Assembly (NCBI GenBank): GCA_019694835.1
Contig: JAIBBE010000107.1
Span: 1 to 64,000, forward strand
Length of the DNA: 64,000 bases
Direction of reading: 5' to 3'
Origin: Fimbriimonadaceae bacterium
GTDB lineage: Bacteria; Armatimonadota; Fimbriimonadia; Fimbriimonadales; Fimbriimonadaceae
The position numbers and the translations under genes are program-made. This document shows, one piece after another, positions 1 to 8,197 of this stretch (positions are counted from its first letter, which is position 1; each line of letters opens with the position of its first letter). A model generated the notes under the pieces. The model saw only the letters and a list, made by a program, of their open reading frames with translations, had not been told where the DNA came from and made no database searches.

Positions 1-361
1 TGTTGAAGCGGTGGATTTCGTCGAGGAAGAGGATCGGGGCCTTTTCACCTTCTGGCTCGTCGTCGAAGAGTCCGCCATTCGACTTCGAACCCGATGCCTG
101 GGCTACAATCGCGCGCAGCTCATCCTTGCCCGCTGACACCGCCGACAGTTCGAAGTAACGCCGCCCGCTCTCTTTTGCGATCAGCCGAGCGAGGGTTGTC
201 TTGCCGACGCCCGGTGGGCCCCAGAAAACCATCGACGGGATATTTCCGGTGGCAATGGCCTGTCGTAGCGGGCCGCCAGGTCCGACGAGATGCGCCTGAC
301 CGGCAACTTCGTCCAGGCTGGTCGGCCGGATGCGGTCGGCGAGGGGCCGTCGGTCGGACAT
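1..361 (-). CDS. rarA: Replication-associated recombination protein A (RarA/MgsA), N-terminal part
   Basis: AAA+ ATPase of the RarA/MgsA/WRNIP1 family, which acts at stalled replication forks. Only the first about 120 codons are in the window; the gene runs off the left edge. Read from the complement, it starts [19 protein letters not shown], typical of the family. Walker [10 protein letters not shown] lies at residues 48-56, and Walker B with the sensor-like LFLDEIHRF at about 112-120. A CATACT hexamer sits 6 nt before the ATG, with no Shine-Dalgarno, so the message may be leaderless. Related clamp-loader ATPases (RuvB, DnaX) share the motifs, but the N-terminal wording fits RarA best. Confidence 0.88.
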   Translation of the reverse strand, partial: MSDRRPLADRIRPTSLDEVAGQAHLVGPGGPLRQAIATGNIPSMVFWGPPGVGKTTLARLIAKESGRRYFELSAVSAGKDELRAIVAQASGSKSNGGLFDDEPEGEKAPILFLDEIHRFN

Positions 362-367
362 GGTTCA

Positions 368-373
368 AGTATG
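368..373 (-). promoter_or_regulatory. -10-like hexamer 6 nt before the rarA start
   Basis: CATACT on the complement is followed by exactly 6 nt and then the ATG at 361. No ribosome binding site fits between them. This is one of a series of such arrangements in the window and suggests a leaderless message. Confidence 0.45.
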
Positions 374-440
374 AACCGGAAACGAAAATGGGCCGGACGT
401 TGCCGCCCGGCCCGAGGGATTTGATCGCGAAGTGGCGAGA

Positions 441-1724
441 TTACTCGTCGCCAGCGTCGCCGTAGTTCGACGAGAGGATGGCGTAGTCGGCAATGTCCAC
501 CGACCCGTCGCCGTTGATGTCACCGGCTGCATTCTCCGACCCGTAAAGGGCGGAGAGGATACCGAAGTCGCCGATGCCAATCTCATTGTCGTCGTTGAGG
601 TCGCCATTGGTGAGAACCAAGTTCGCTCCGGTAGCATTGCCGCCGGTCGTGTTCACGGCGACATTCTTGCGAAGCCAGAAACCGCCCTTGTACGACACGA
701 TGTAGTTGCCGTTCCCCGGAGCATTCAGTGTATAGTCGCCGTCCAAGCCCGTACCGCCAATGAACGACACCGTCTGCGTGCTGAGCAGCGTCGAATTGGT
801 CGCGTCGCGGATTTCGAACGTGCCCGAAGACGGAATCGTGCCGTCGAAGTCGCTGAAGGTCACAGTGCCTGAAATCGTCGGTGCTGTGCCCGGAACGACG
901 ACGAACTGGTCGCCGGGAACGTTGGCGAAGTTCACGGCGCGAGGCTCGCCGAAGTTGGAGCCGCCTCCGATGCCGCCGAGAACCTGGTTGGACAGGTAGT
1001 CATGACCACCGCCATTGATGAAGGCGCAGATCTTGATGGCACCGGTCGGACTGCCGATGAGGCTCAGCGGGATTTTCCATTCCATGCCCGTCGTGACACC
1101 GGCTCCGCTGGACAGGCCCGTGCCGCCATCAACACCCAAGACGTTGGAGTTGTTAATCGTGGCTTCACAGCCAAGGTCGAGTGAGCCAGTCAGTGTGCCG
1201 ACCGTCGCGGTGGTCGTACCAAGGTATTGCCCGTTGGTCGTGCCGATCTCGCCGAAGTTGGCGTACATCGCGTAAACGCCGCCGTTGTCGCCACCGGTCT
1301 GCGAGAACCAGAAGTCCGCGTTGAATCCGGAATCGAAGGTCAAACCATCACCGAACCCGGAATCAGCCATGCGGAGCAGAGCCTCAAAGTCGGTGGTCGG
1401 CTGGACAAGGCCAAGTCGATTCTCTCCGCCAGCCCGGCTATCGATGAACAACTCCAGCTTATTGTAGTTGCTCTCCAAGTTGCCGGGCAGAAAAACGTAA
1501 AGGTGAGTCGCGGTTCGGTAGGCATAGATGCCGTCGAGTTCGGAACCGCCGCAGTAGTCGATCAATCCGGTCGTGGCATCGCCGAACTGAGTCTGCGTGT
1601 CTTGGATCGCAAGAGGCGCGCCGTACTGAGCGTCATAGCTTCCGTCGACGATCGGATCGGCGTTCACGGCCATGGTCATGGCAGCGGTTGCCGCGCAAAG
1701 GATCATAGATCGGTTAACTTTCAT
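441..1724 (-). CDS. Secreted protein with C-terminal beta-sandwich and dockerin-like EF-hand pair
   Basis: A 427-residue exported protein. A signal peptide covers about residues 1-22 (ending AVNADP). The middle resembles a carbohydrate- or surface-binding beta-sandwich, but I cannot assign a family. At about residues 285-370 lies a beta-sandwich segment with the signature KGGFWLRK. It is followed by two calcium-loop repeats: DLNDDNEIGIGDFGILSALYG and DINGDGSVDIADYAILSSNYG. The protein ends GDE. The same C-terminal pair of domains ends the proteins at 19933-21207 and 39989-41191. A strong GGAGGAG ribosome binding site precedes the ATG. The gene has its own promoter about 175 nt upstream. The function of the N-terminal part is unknown. 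Confidence 0.75.
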   Translation of the reverse strand: MKVNRSMILCAATAAMTMAVNADPIVDGSYDAQYGAPLAIQDTQTQFGDATTGLIDYCGGSELDGIYAYRTATHLYVFLPGNLESNYNKLELFIDSRAGGENRLGLVQPTTDFEALLRMADSGFGDGLTFDSGFNADFWFSQTGGDNGGVYAMYANFGEIGTTNGQYLGTTTATVGTLTGSLDLGCEATINNSNVLGVDGGTGLSSGAGVTTGMEWKIPLSLIGSPTGAIKICAFINGGGHDYLSNQVLGGIGGGSNFGEPRAVNFANVPGDQFVVVPGTAPTISGTVTFSDFDGTIPSSGTFEIRDATNSTLLSTQTVSFIGGTGLDGDYTLNAPGNGNYIVSYKGGFWLRKNVAVNTTGGNATGANLVLTNGDLNDDNEIGIGDFGILSALYGSENAAGDINGDGSVDIADYAILSSNYGDAGDE

Positions 1725-2044
1725 GTGGAATGTCTCCTCCTCAAAATCAAATCGAAACAGGCCCGCGGTAATTCCTTCGAGGATACAAAGGCGGAAGGTG
1801 GAGACTACGGCATGTTTGCCAGGTCAGCTCTTCAGTGATGCCCATGTGGTTCCTCTACGAACCCTCGCACCCAGGCGGCAAAGCCTGAGAATACGAATTC
1901 TTAACCTATTGTAACACAGGATTCTCCGATTTCCAAGGCTTCGACGAAGATTCCCGCTTTTTTCTCTACGACGGTCACGGCGGCTCATTCGCCAACGTAC
2001 ACGACGGTATGCCGAGATTCGCCCGAATCGGCCAAAATTGGCCC
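1725..2044. other. Intergenic region holding a long structured leader of the 441-1724 gene
   Basis: No ORF is convincing here. On the minus strand, transcription from the promoter at 1908-1936 would start near 1900, giving a leader of about 175 nt. Three small hairpins can be drawn in the first 90 nt: arms CAGGC/GCCTG, GGTTC/GAACC and GGCAT/ATGCC. I could not match the leader to a known riboswitch consensus. Confidence 0.4.
1908..1936 (-). promoter_or_regulatory. Sigma-70-type promoter of the dockerin-like protein gene
   Basis: On the complement, TTGGAA (1936-1931), a 17-nt spacer and TACAAT (1913-1908) form a good housekeeping promoter. The expected start site is near 1900, far from the ATG at 1724. 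Confidence 0.55.
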
Positions 2045-2911
2045 ATGCGCTTCATCAGGGCTACCCTGCTCGCACTTGTCGCTGCCCTTGCCATCGGATG
2101 CGACAAGGCGGAACCCATTGGGGGGGAGACGCCCAAGCACTCGAACAAGAACGTCATCAGCTTGAGTCCATCGACAACCGAATTTATCGGTCAGTACGCC
2201 CTTAACCCAACGATTCTCAAGGGGCGCACTCAGTCGTGCAACTACCCGCCCAACATGCTGAATGTCCCCGCCGTTTGCTCGGTCAAACCCGACTACGAGC
2301 GAATTGCGTCCATGAAGCCCGATCTCATCGTTTACGATGCGGCACTATTCAGCCAATCGGACATCGACAAACTGAAGCAAGCGGCACCGGGAGCGACCAT
2401 CTTGGAGTTCAAGGCAAACTCAATCGATGAATACATCGACTCCGCATACCGCCTGGGAGTCGCGGTCGAGTCCGCCTCCCGATTCTCCGAATACTTGGAC
2501 AAGGTCTATGCCAAGTCGCGGGTAGGACGGAGCAATCCACCCGATCCGAAACCCAAGTTCGCCGTTCTTCTGGCTGGCGGGGGCGAGTACATGGTCGCCG
2601 GAACCGAGGGGTTCCTTGCCGACGCGATTCGATCCGCGGGAGCCGAACCCGTTGGTCCGAAGTCCACGAAGTTCGAAACCATGCCCGTCGAGGCACTGAT
2701 TGAAGCCAATCCGGACCTCATTGTCGTTGCCGATGACGCGTCCCCGATTCTCAAAGACCCGCGACTCGCATCGATTCGCGCCATCAAGGACAAATCCGTG
2801 GAAGTCCTGAAAGGTGATGTTCTGCTTCGCGCCGGCGTCCGTGTGGACAAGATGATCGAAAAGTTCACGGCCCTTGCCAACGCCCGCTCCGCCGCGATGG
2901 CACCTCAATAA
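2045..2911 (+). CDS. ABC transporter substrate-binding lipoprotein, BtuF/FhuD-like
   Basis: Periplasmic-binding protein of the cobalamin/iron-siderophore type (cluster of BtuF). The ATG at 2045 is chosen because it gives a clean lipoprotein signal, MRFIRATLLALVAALAIGC, with the lipobox cysteine at residue 19. An in-frame ATG at 2009 would add 12 charged residues. The opening of the domain, VISLSPSTTEFI, and the later KPDLIVYDAALFSQ and NPDLIVVADDASP segments are typical of this family. No permease or ATPase gene is adjacent, so the ligand (cobalamin, haem or siderophore) cannot be decided. The next gene, for MTA phosphorylase, begins 2 nt after the stop, so the two are probably co-transcribed. 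Confidence 0.8.
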   Translation: MRFIRATLLALVAALAIGCDKAEPIGGETPKHSNKNVISLSPSTTEFIGQYALNPTILKGRTQSCNYPPNMLNVPAVCSVKPDYERIASMKPDLIVYDAALFSQSDIDKLKQAAPGATILEFKANSIDEYIDSAYRLGVAVESASRFSEYLDKVYAKSRVGRSNPPDPKPKFAVLLAGGGEYMVAGTEGFLADAIRSAGAEPVGPKSTKFETMPVEALIEANPDLIVVADDASPILKDPRLASIRAIKDKSVEVLKGDVLLRAGVRVDKMIEKFTALANARSAAMAPQ

Positions 2912-2913
2912 CT

Positions 2914-3753
2914 ATGGCTCAAGCTGAAATCGGAGTTTTTGGTGGCTCAGGGCTTTACAGCCTTCTCGACGACCCGCGCGAGATTAAGGTCGACACACCT
3001 TACGGACAAACGAGCGACACGATCACCTTGGCGACCGTGCACGGACGCAAGGTGGCGTTTCTGCCTCGCCACGGTCGACACCACTCGATCCCGCCCCACA
3101 AGATCAACTATCGCGCCAACGTTTGGGCGTTCAGAAAACTGGGAGTTCACGCGGTGATCAGCCCCTGTGCCGCTGGATCGCTCCAAGCCCACGTTCGACC
3201 GGGAGATTTCGTCGTCTGCGACCAGTTCGTGGATCGAACGAACGGCCGTGCCGACACCTTCTACGATGGCTCGATCGTGACTCATGTCTCGATCGCGGAA
3301 CCTTATCATCCGGAACTTCGCGCCCTCGCGATTGCGGCGATCAAGAAGCACGGCATCCCCTGTGTCGAGAAGGGAACCGTCGTCGTCGTGCAGGGTCCAC
3401 GGTTCTCCACCAAGGCCGAATCCGCGTGGTACACCTCAATGGGCTGGGAAGTCATCAACATGACCCAGTATCCCGAAGGCTATCTGTGCCGTGAACTGGG
3501 CATGGCCGTCGTCAACATCTCGTTGATTACGGACTATGACTGTGGGGTGGTCGGGGACGTAGAAGAAGTGAACGCACTTGGAGTACTGGAGGTTTTCAAG
3601 AAGAACGCCGACGGAATCCGGCAGGTGGTTCTCGATTTGATCGGCTCCATGCCAGAGGACTTGTCCAAATTGGGTGCGCGCGAAGCTTTACAGTACAGTC
3701 GGGGTGACGGACACGTCATTACCGAGGAGGACATTCGACTTTTTGAACAGTAG
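2914..3753 (+). CDS. mtnP: S-methyl-5'-thioadenosine phosphorylase
   Basis: Cytosolic purine-nucleoside phosphorylase family enzyme. It splits 5'-methylthioadenosine with phosphate into adenine and methylthioribose-1-phosphate in methionine salvage. Its 279 residues are the usual length. Family motifs are clear: IGVFGGSGLY at the start (phosphate loop), LPRHGRHHSIPPHKINYRAN at about 50-69, and MTQYPE with ISLITDYDCG in the second half. The MTQ and TDYD wording favours MTA phosphorylase over inosine/guanosine phosphorylase, although bacterial members can accept several 6-aminopurines. It follows the lipoprotein gene by 2 nt and its 3' end overlaps the start of the next gene. Confidence 0.93.
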   Translation: MAQAEIGVFGGSGLYSLLDDPREIKVDTPYGQTSDTITLATVHGRKVAFLPRHGRHHSIPPHKINYRANVWAFRKLGVHAVISPCAAGSLQAHVRPGDFVVCDQFVDRTNGRADTFYDGSIVTHVSIAEPYHPELRALAIAAIKKHGIPCVEKGTVVVVQGPRFSTKAESAWYTSMGWEVINMTQYPEGYLCRELGMAVVNISLITDYDCGVVGDVEEVNALGVLEVFKKNADGIRQVVLDLIGSMPEDLSKLGAREALQYSRGDGHVITEEDIRLFEQ

Positions 3754-6445
3754 GGTCTTGCGCGCATTCGGGTTTCTCGCCTTCGGCACTTTCGTTGCCG
3801 GACGTGTCCTCGCGCAACCGCCCGCCCCCGGCCAGCCTACGTCGCAGCCGATTGAGGCCGAGACCGTCTCGGTTGGAACGCTGAAACTCGCTGGTCGCGA
3901 CATCGGCGTCAAGTTGCCCAAACCGACTTCCCCGCTGTCAGACCCCAGCGCCATAGAATTCGAGGGCTGGAGGTACACCTTTAACCCTGACGGGTCGCTG
4001 CGCTCACGTTTTCTCGTTGACGGTGCCGGCGGCGATCTTGCCGCTCTGTGGACGCAGGCCAACACGCGCATCACCGGCGACCCCAAGATTCCAACCTGGC
4101 GGGTACGAGCATTCTTGGTTACCCGAGCAGAGATCGTGGAGAAAAGTCGTGATGGCCTTTACCGGCCAAGGCGCGGCACGCTTGAGCCGAGTCAGGTCAC
4201 GCGCGGCCTCGAAGCTCTTGCCCGATTCAAGGCGATGGCCGAAGCCGCAACAGGCGGTGCCGTACAGATGAAGATCGACGCGTCCATCGATGACGATCCC
4301 ATTCGCGCGACGGTAGCCGGTCCCGGTGAGGTTTTCGGGCCGGAATGGCTTCGAGAGCGTTTCCGGGTCCATGTCAATCAGTCCGCGTTTGAGGCAGACG
4401 ACAAGGTCTACCGTGGCCCGTTCGACTCGGTCGTCGTCATTCACCCCGGTTTGGTTGACCCGTCAGGTCTCACAACGATCGGCGGGGCACCTGCGGCGAG
4501 CGTCCCTTACTATTCATCCGTTCGCCCCCCGTTCGACTTGGCCCAAAACCTCTATCGAGCCTGGATCGAGCAGGTTTTATGGACAGCCCAAGATCGTGGT
4601 TTCCCGGCCCTTTCCAATGGGACAGGGGGAATCGAGGCGTTCATCACGCCGTCCATGTGGCCGGTGCTCACGTCCCATGCCGAGCCCGATGCCGAGTTCG
4701 CCGCTCGAAAGTGGTTCAAACCGACGAACGGCGAATCGGGCTGGGCGGCGACCTGGGCTCCCCTTCCCCGGCTTGACTCGACGACGGGTGGTGTCGGCGT
4801 TCCTCTTTGGGCGGCCGACATGGTCGCCAAGCGCACGGGTGCCAAGGTTCTCGGCTGGACGCAACCTGCCGGTAGCGCGCCCTTGATCGTCTTCGCTTCG
4901 TCATCAGGTTCGGTCGCTGCAATGCTGGGGGCTACGCCGCCGACCACGTTGCCAAACAATTCGAAGCCACTCACGACCTTTGGTCACTACCGAACCGCCA
5001 AGGTTGCTGATGTAGAAAAAGGCAACGTGCTCGAAGTTTCGGAGCTTGGAGCGTTCCGACAAGGCGTTGGTGTCGTGACCGATGAACCCATCGGCGATCC
5101 GGCCTCGACCCCATTCCTGGAGTTTTGGATAAAGACGAACTCGGCCGAGCCCTTCGCGATCGTGTCCTCGCGTGGGGTCGTCGCCGAAGTCAACCCTTCC
5201 GAGCCGTGGCCGACCGAGTTGTCTAGCCCACCCGCCAATCCTCAGTCCGTCTTCGTTCGACCTGACAATACGTGGCAGAAAGTTTCGATCGACTTGCGAA
5301 AGTCCACGCTTACCCCGGGCCTACTCGAATCCCTCGCCCTCGCACCCACCGCCGTTTCGTACTATCGAGAGCGGCAACTGATGGATCCGGCGAAGTGGCT
5401 GGTCACCGGGTTCACGCTGGTGGCGACCGCCTCTTCCGACGCATCCACCGCGCAGGGCTTGCCCGCCAACCCCGTCTTGGATCGCGCCAAGCAGGCAGCA
5501 GAGATCTCTTCGACGCCAACCGACGCTGACAAAGCAGTTCTCCTCGAACGGCTGAAGGACCCCAACGACCTCGTACGCTTGAACGCAGCCGCCACCATGA
5601 GTCGGCTCAAGTGGCCTGAGGCGATCCCCTTGCTCATCGATCAAAGCCGAAGCGCCACTCCCGCCGTCGCCGACTTCGCGATGCGTGGGCTCGCCTTCCA
5701 AGACACGGACGAATCCTGGGCCGCACTTCTTCAGCTTGCGGTCAAAGGCCCGTTCGACCACAACCGCCAATTTGCCGCACGCGAGCTTATGGCGAAGGCC
5801 GAGCCGCTCACGGCTGCGTCTCTGAGTACTTTGATGACCTGCCGCTCGCCACAGGCGCGCGAGACCGCAGCCCGTTCCCTGGGCAAGATCAAGGATAAAG
5901 ACGCGGGCATCATCCTCATGGCGATGCTGATGGAATCCGACCCGAACGTCCGGCTGGCGGTTGTCGAAGGAGCGAACGTTGCGCTGGAGCTCGTCAACCG
6001 CCGACTCCTCTGGAGCGCGGTCAACGACCCCAGCGAGTTTGTCCGACTGACGTCCTATCAGCGGCTCATCGAGTCGCCCATCGCCGACTATCGCAGCGAA
6101 GCTCTCAAGGGGGTTCGCGACGAAAGCAAAGCGATTCGGCTCGGGTTGCTCGCCGCCATGACCGCCAAGCCCGACCCCAACTATCGATCGGCGCTCCGCT
6201 TGGCCGTCACCGATGCGAGCGCGGAAGTTCGGGCAGCGGCGCTCTCCGCGTTTGCCGCCCTTCCCGGAGTCGTTGAGCTGGCCGAAATCGAGAACACGTT
6301 TGCCGACAAAGACCCTCGTGTCCAGTTGGCCCTGGTCTCGCTGGCCAAGGCAAAGGGTCTTAAGCTGCCTGAGTCCGCCCTCACCCAGTTGAGATCCAGC
6401 ATCAGCGAGGAGGTCGTGCGAATTGCGCGCGACTTGGGCTCGTGA
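3743..6445 (+). CDS. Exported HEAT-repeat protein of unknown function
   Basis: About 900 residues. I chose the TTG start at 3743 because GAGGAGG lies at 3724-3730 and the resulting N-terminus, MNSRVLRAFGFLAFGTFVA followed by GRVLAQPP, is a good signal peptide. An ATG at 3674 would add 23 residues inside the mtnP gene. Residues about 30-600 have no family I recognise. The last about 280 residues are HEAT-type helical repeats, with segments such as DPNDLVRLNAAATMSRLKWP and SPQARETAARSLGKIKDKDA. HEAT arrays usually bind other proteins. The stop overlaps the next gene by GTGA, so translation may be coupled. Confidence 0.7.
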   Translation: MNSRVLRAFGFLAFGTFVAGRVLAQPPAPGQPTSQPIEAETVSVGTLKLAGRDIGVKLPKPTSPLSDPSAIEFEGWRYTFNPDGSLRSRFLVDGAGGDLAALWTQANTRITGDPKIPTWRVRAFLVTRAEIVEKSRDGLYRPRRGTLEPSQVTRGLEALARFKAMAEAATGGAVQMKIDASIDDDPIRATVAGPGEVFGPEWLRERFRVHVNQSAFEADDKVYRGPFDSVVVIHPGLVDPSGLTTIGGAPAASVPYYSSVRPPFDLAQNLYRAWIEQVLWTAQDRGFPALSNGTGGIEAFITPSMWPVLTSHAEPDAEFAARKWFKPTNGESGWAATWAPLPRLDSTTGGVGVPLWAADMVAKRTGAKVLGWTQPAGSAPLIVFASSSGSVAAMLGATPPTTLPNNSKPLTTFGHYRTAKVADVEKGNVLEVSELGAFRQGVGVVTDEPIGDPASTPFLEFWIKTNSAEPFAIVSSRGVVAEVNPSEPWPTELSSPPANPQSVFVRPDNTWQKVSIDLRKSTLTPGLLESLALAPTAVSYYRERQLMDPAKWLVTGFTLVATASSDASTAQGLPANPVLDRAKQAAEISSTPTDADKAVLLERLKDPNDLVRLNAAATMSRLKWPEAIPLLIDQSRSATPAVADFAMRGLAFQDTDESWAALLQLAVKGPFDHNRQFAARELMAKAEPLTAASLSTLMTCRSPQARETAARSLGKIKDKDAGIILMAMLMESDPNVRLAVVEGANVALELVNRRLLWSAVNDPSEFVRLTSYQRLIESPIADYRSEALKGVRDESKAIRLGLLAAMTAKPDPNYRSALRLAVTDASAEVRAAALSAFAALPGVVELAEIENTFADKDPRVQLALVSLAKAKGLKLPESALTQLRSSISEEVVRIARDLGS

Positions 6446-6888
6446 GACTCGCCTTTGGCTCGGACCACGCCGGCTTTGACCTTCGCCGGATTCTCGAGGG
6501 TTGGGCCACTGAGCGGGGACACGAGGTCAGTTCATTCGGTGCTACGAGCGATCAGCCATACGACTATCCCGACGCCTCGGACGCGGTTGCCCTCGAACTC
6601 CTGCGGAATCACGGGGTGATCGGGGTCCTGGTTTGCGGAACCGGAATAGGAGTGAGTATTCGGGCCAATCGCTACGACCATATTCGCGCCGCAAACTGCT
6701 GCTCGACAAAAATGGCGGAATTGGCCCGGCTTCACAACCACGCCAACGTGCTCTGTCTGGGGAGTAGAACGACGGAACCCAACGAGGCCGTTTTGATTCT
6801 AAGTACATTCCTGAGCACGGGCGAGGACCAAGCCGAGAGGCACAGCAGGAGAGTCCTAAAGTTGGATTCACCCCGACCATCGTGCTAA
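6442..6888 (+). CDS. rpiB: RpiB/LacA/LacB-type sugar-phosphate isomerase (ribose-5-phosphate isomerase B)
   Basis: A 148-residue cytosolic isomerase, probably interconverting ribose-5-phosphate and ribulose-5-phosphate in the pentose phosphate pathway. The start is GTG at 6442, overlapping the previous stop as GTGA. Family motifs: GSDHAGFDLR at residues 6-15, DYPD near 40, VCGTGIGVSIRANR near 64-77 with the catalytic-type cysteine, and NHANVLCLGSR near 98-108. Allose- and galactose-6-phosphate isomerases share this fold, so the exact substrate is inferred. Confidence 0.88.
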   Translation: MRLAFGSDHAGFDLRRILEGWATERGHEVSSFGATSDQPYDYPDASDAVALELLRNHGVIGVLVCGTGIGVSIRANRYDHIRAANCCSTKMAELARLHNHANVLCLGSRTTEPNEAVLILSTFLSTGEDQAERHSRRVLKLDSPRPSC

Positions 6889-6904
6889 GCTTGGCGTATA
6901 TCCC

Positions 6905-6910
6905 TATAGT
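6905..6910 (+). promoter_or_regulatory. -10-like hexamer 6 nt before the 6917 start
   Basis: TATAGT followed by exactly 6 nt and ATG at 6917. No ribosome binding site is visible, which points to a leaderless message for the first S41 gene. Confidence 0.45.
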
Positions 6911-6916
6911 TATCTT

Positions 6917-8197
6917 ATGAACGGCGCTAAAAAGAACCTTCTGGCGGCGGGTGGAGTGATTGTAGTCATCTCGGCCCTCATGACAGGCAGTATCCTGCGT
7001 GAGCGGGCCGAAGCGGGACCCGACATCCTGCAGCAGCCCAATCGCAGCAGCATGTTTGCGTCCCTGGACGAAGACCCAACCGTCCCCGAAAGCGACTTCT
7101 TCTGGCAACTCAGCCAGCTCGTCAAGCGCGAGTATGTCGATTCCGTCACCGACGATGACAAGCTCGCCGAAGGAGCCGTTCGTGGCATGATCACCGGCCT
7201 CGGCGATCCAAGTGCCGAGTTTCTTAAGAAGGACCAATTCCAGGCTTTCAAGAACCTGCAGCGCGGCCAGTTCGAAGGCATTGGCGTAGAGATTCAGCTT
7301 CAGTACGATGATGAGCAGAAGAAGTGGCTGAAGGACCTCGACTCGCTTCGCGCCAATCCCGCTGCTGAGAGTCCGATCACTACCCCTGGAGTCCTGATTC
7401 CAGGGGTAGTGGTCACTGCCGTCGCTCCCGGCGGTCCGGCCGATCGAGCGGGCATCCAAATCGGTGATCGGATCGTGATGATCGATGGCAAGAAAGTCCT
7501 CGACAGCCAGATCTTCCGGAAGTTTCAAGACCTTCAGCGCAAGGTTCGAAAAGGCGAGGCCAAAGCCGCAGACTTAACTTCCCTTCGCAAGGAACTCTCC
7601 GAGGACGCCAAGAACGCGATGACCCCGATTCATGCCCGCGAAAAGGCGGTAACGGGCACTTCTGGCGACATCCGGGTCGGATGGCTAGGTGCAACCGGGA
7701 TGAAGGAAGCAAGCTTGACCAAGCACGTTGTCGAGGTGCCCGCAGTGGCCACTAAGGACGACGGCGTCATTCACCTACGGATGTTCGAAGGAGCTGCGAC
7801 GAGCCTGGTCCAAGTTCTTAAAGACAGGCCAACCGCCACGATTGACCTGCGCAACAGCACGCTGGGCAGCTTTGAAGCCATGCTGGAGGTCTTGGAGGCC
7901 GTCGCCAAACCAGGAACGCTTGGCGAGATTAAGGTCGAGCGGCAGGCCAAACCGAAGCCGTTAGCGATCAAGACGGGCGATGCGACGCCGACCCAGTTCA
8001 CGCTTTTGGTCGACAGGTCAACTCGGGGAGCGGCGGAGATCTTTGCCCTCGCCCTGGCGGCAAACGGTCAAGCCAAGCTATCGGGCAAAACGTCCGGAGA
8101 AGCCGTGGATATCCAGGTCGTGGAACTTCCGACCGGTGCCGGTTACTTGCTTCCGGTTGGGAAGTATGCCCCGCTGGGCAAGGAGAAAGCCTCGTGA
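6917..8197 (+). CDS. S41 (CtpA-like) protein with lost catalytic residues, probable pseudoprotease
   Basis: 426 residues with the C-terminal processing protease layout: an N-terminal signal anchor (about 7-27), a cap domain, a PDZ domain (about 155-200, APGGPADRAGIQIGDRIVMIDG) and the S41 core. The core block reads LLVDRSTRGAAEIFALAL, where active enzymes have S-A-S-A-A-E-I. The nucleophile serine is therefore Gly371. The lysine expected about 25 residues later falls on Glu395/Ala396 (SGKTSGEAVDIQ). The protein should thus not cut peptide bonds in the usual way. An intact paralogue follows, overlapping by GTGA, so this protein may be a regulatory or scaffolding partner. Confidence 0.8.
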   Translation: MNGAKKNLLAAGGVIVVISALMTGSILRERAEAGPDILQQPNRSSMFASLDEDPTVPESDFFWQLSQLVKREYVDSVTDDDKLAEGAVRGMITGLGDPSAEFLKKDQFQAFKNLQRGQFEGIGVEIQLQYDDEQKKWLKDLDSLRANPAAESPITTPGVLIPGVVVTAVAPGGPADRAGIQIGDRIVMIDGKKVLDSQIFRKFQDLQRKVRKGEAKAADLTSLRKELSEDAKNAMTPIHAREKAVTGTSGDIRVGWLGATGMKEASLTKHVVEVPAVATKDDGVIHLRMFEGAATSLVQVLKDRPTATIDLRNSTLGSFEAMLEVLEAVAKPGTLGEIKVERQAKPKPLAIKTGDATPTQFTLLVDRSTRGAAEIFALALAANGQAKLSGKTSGEAVDIQVVELPTGAGYLLPVGKYAPLGKEKAS

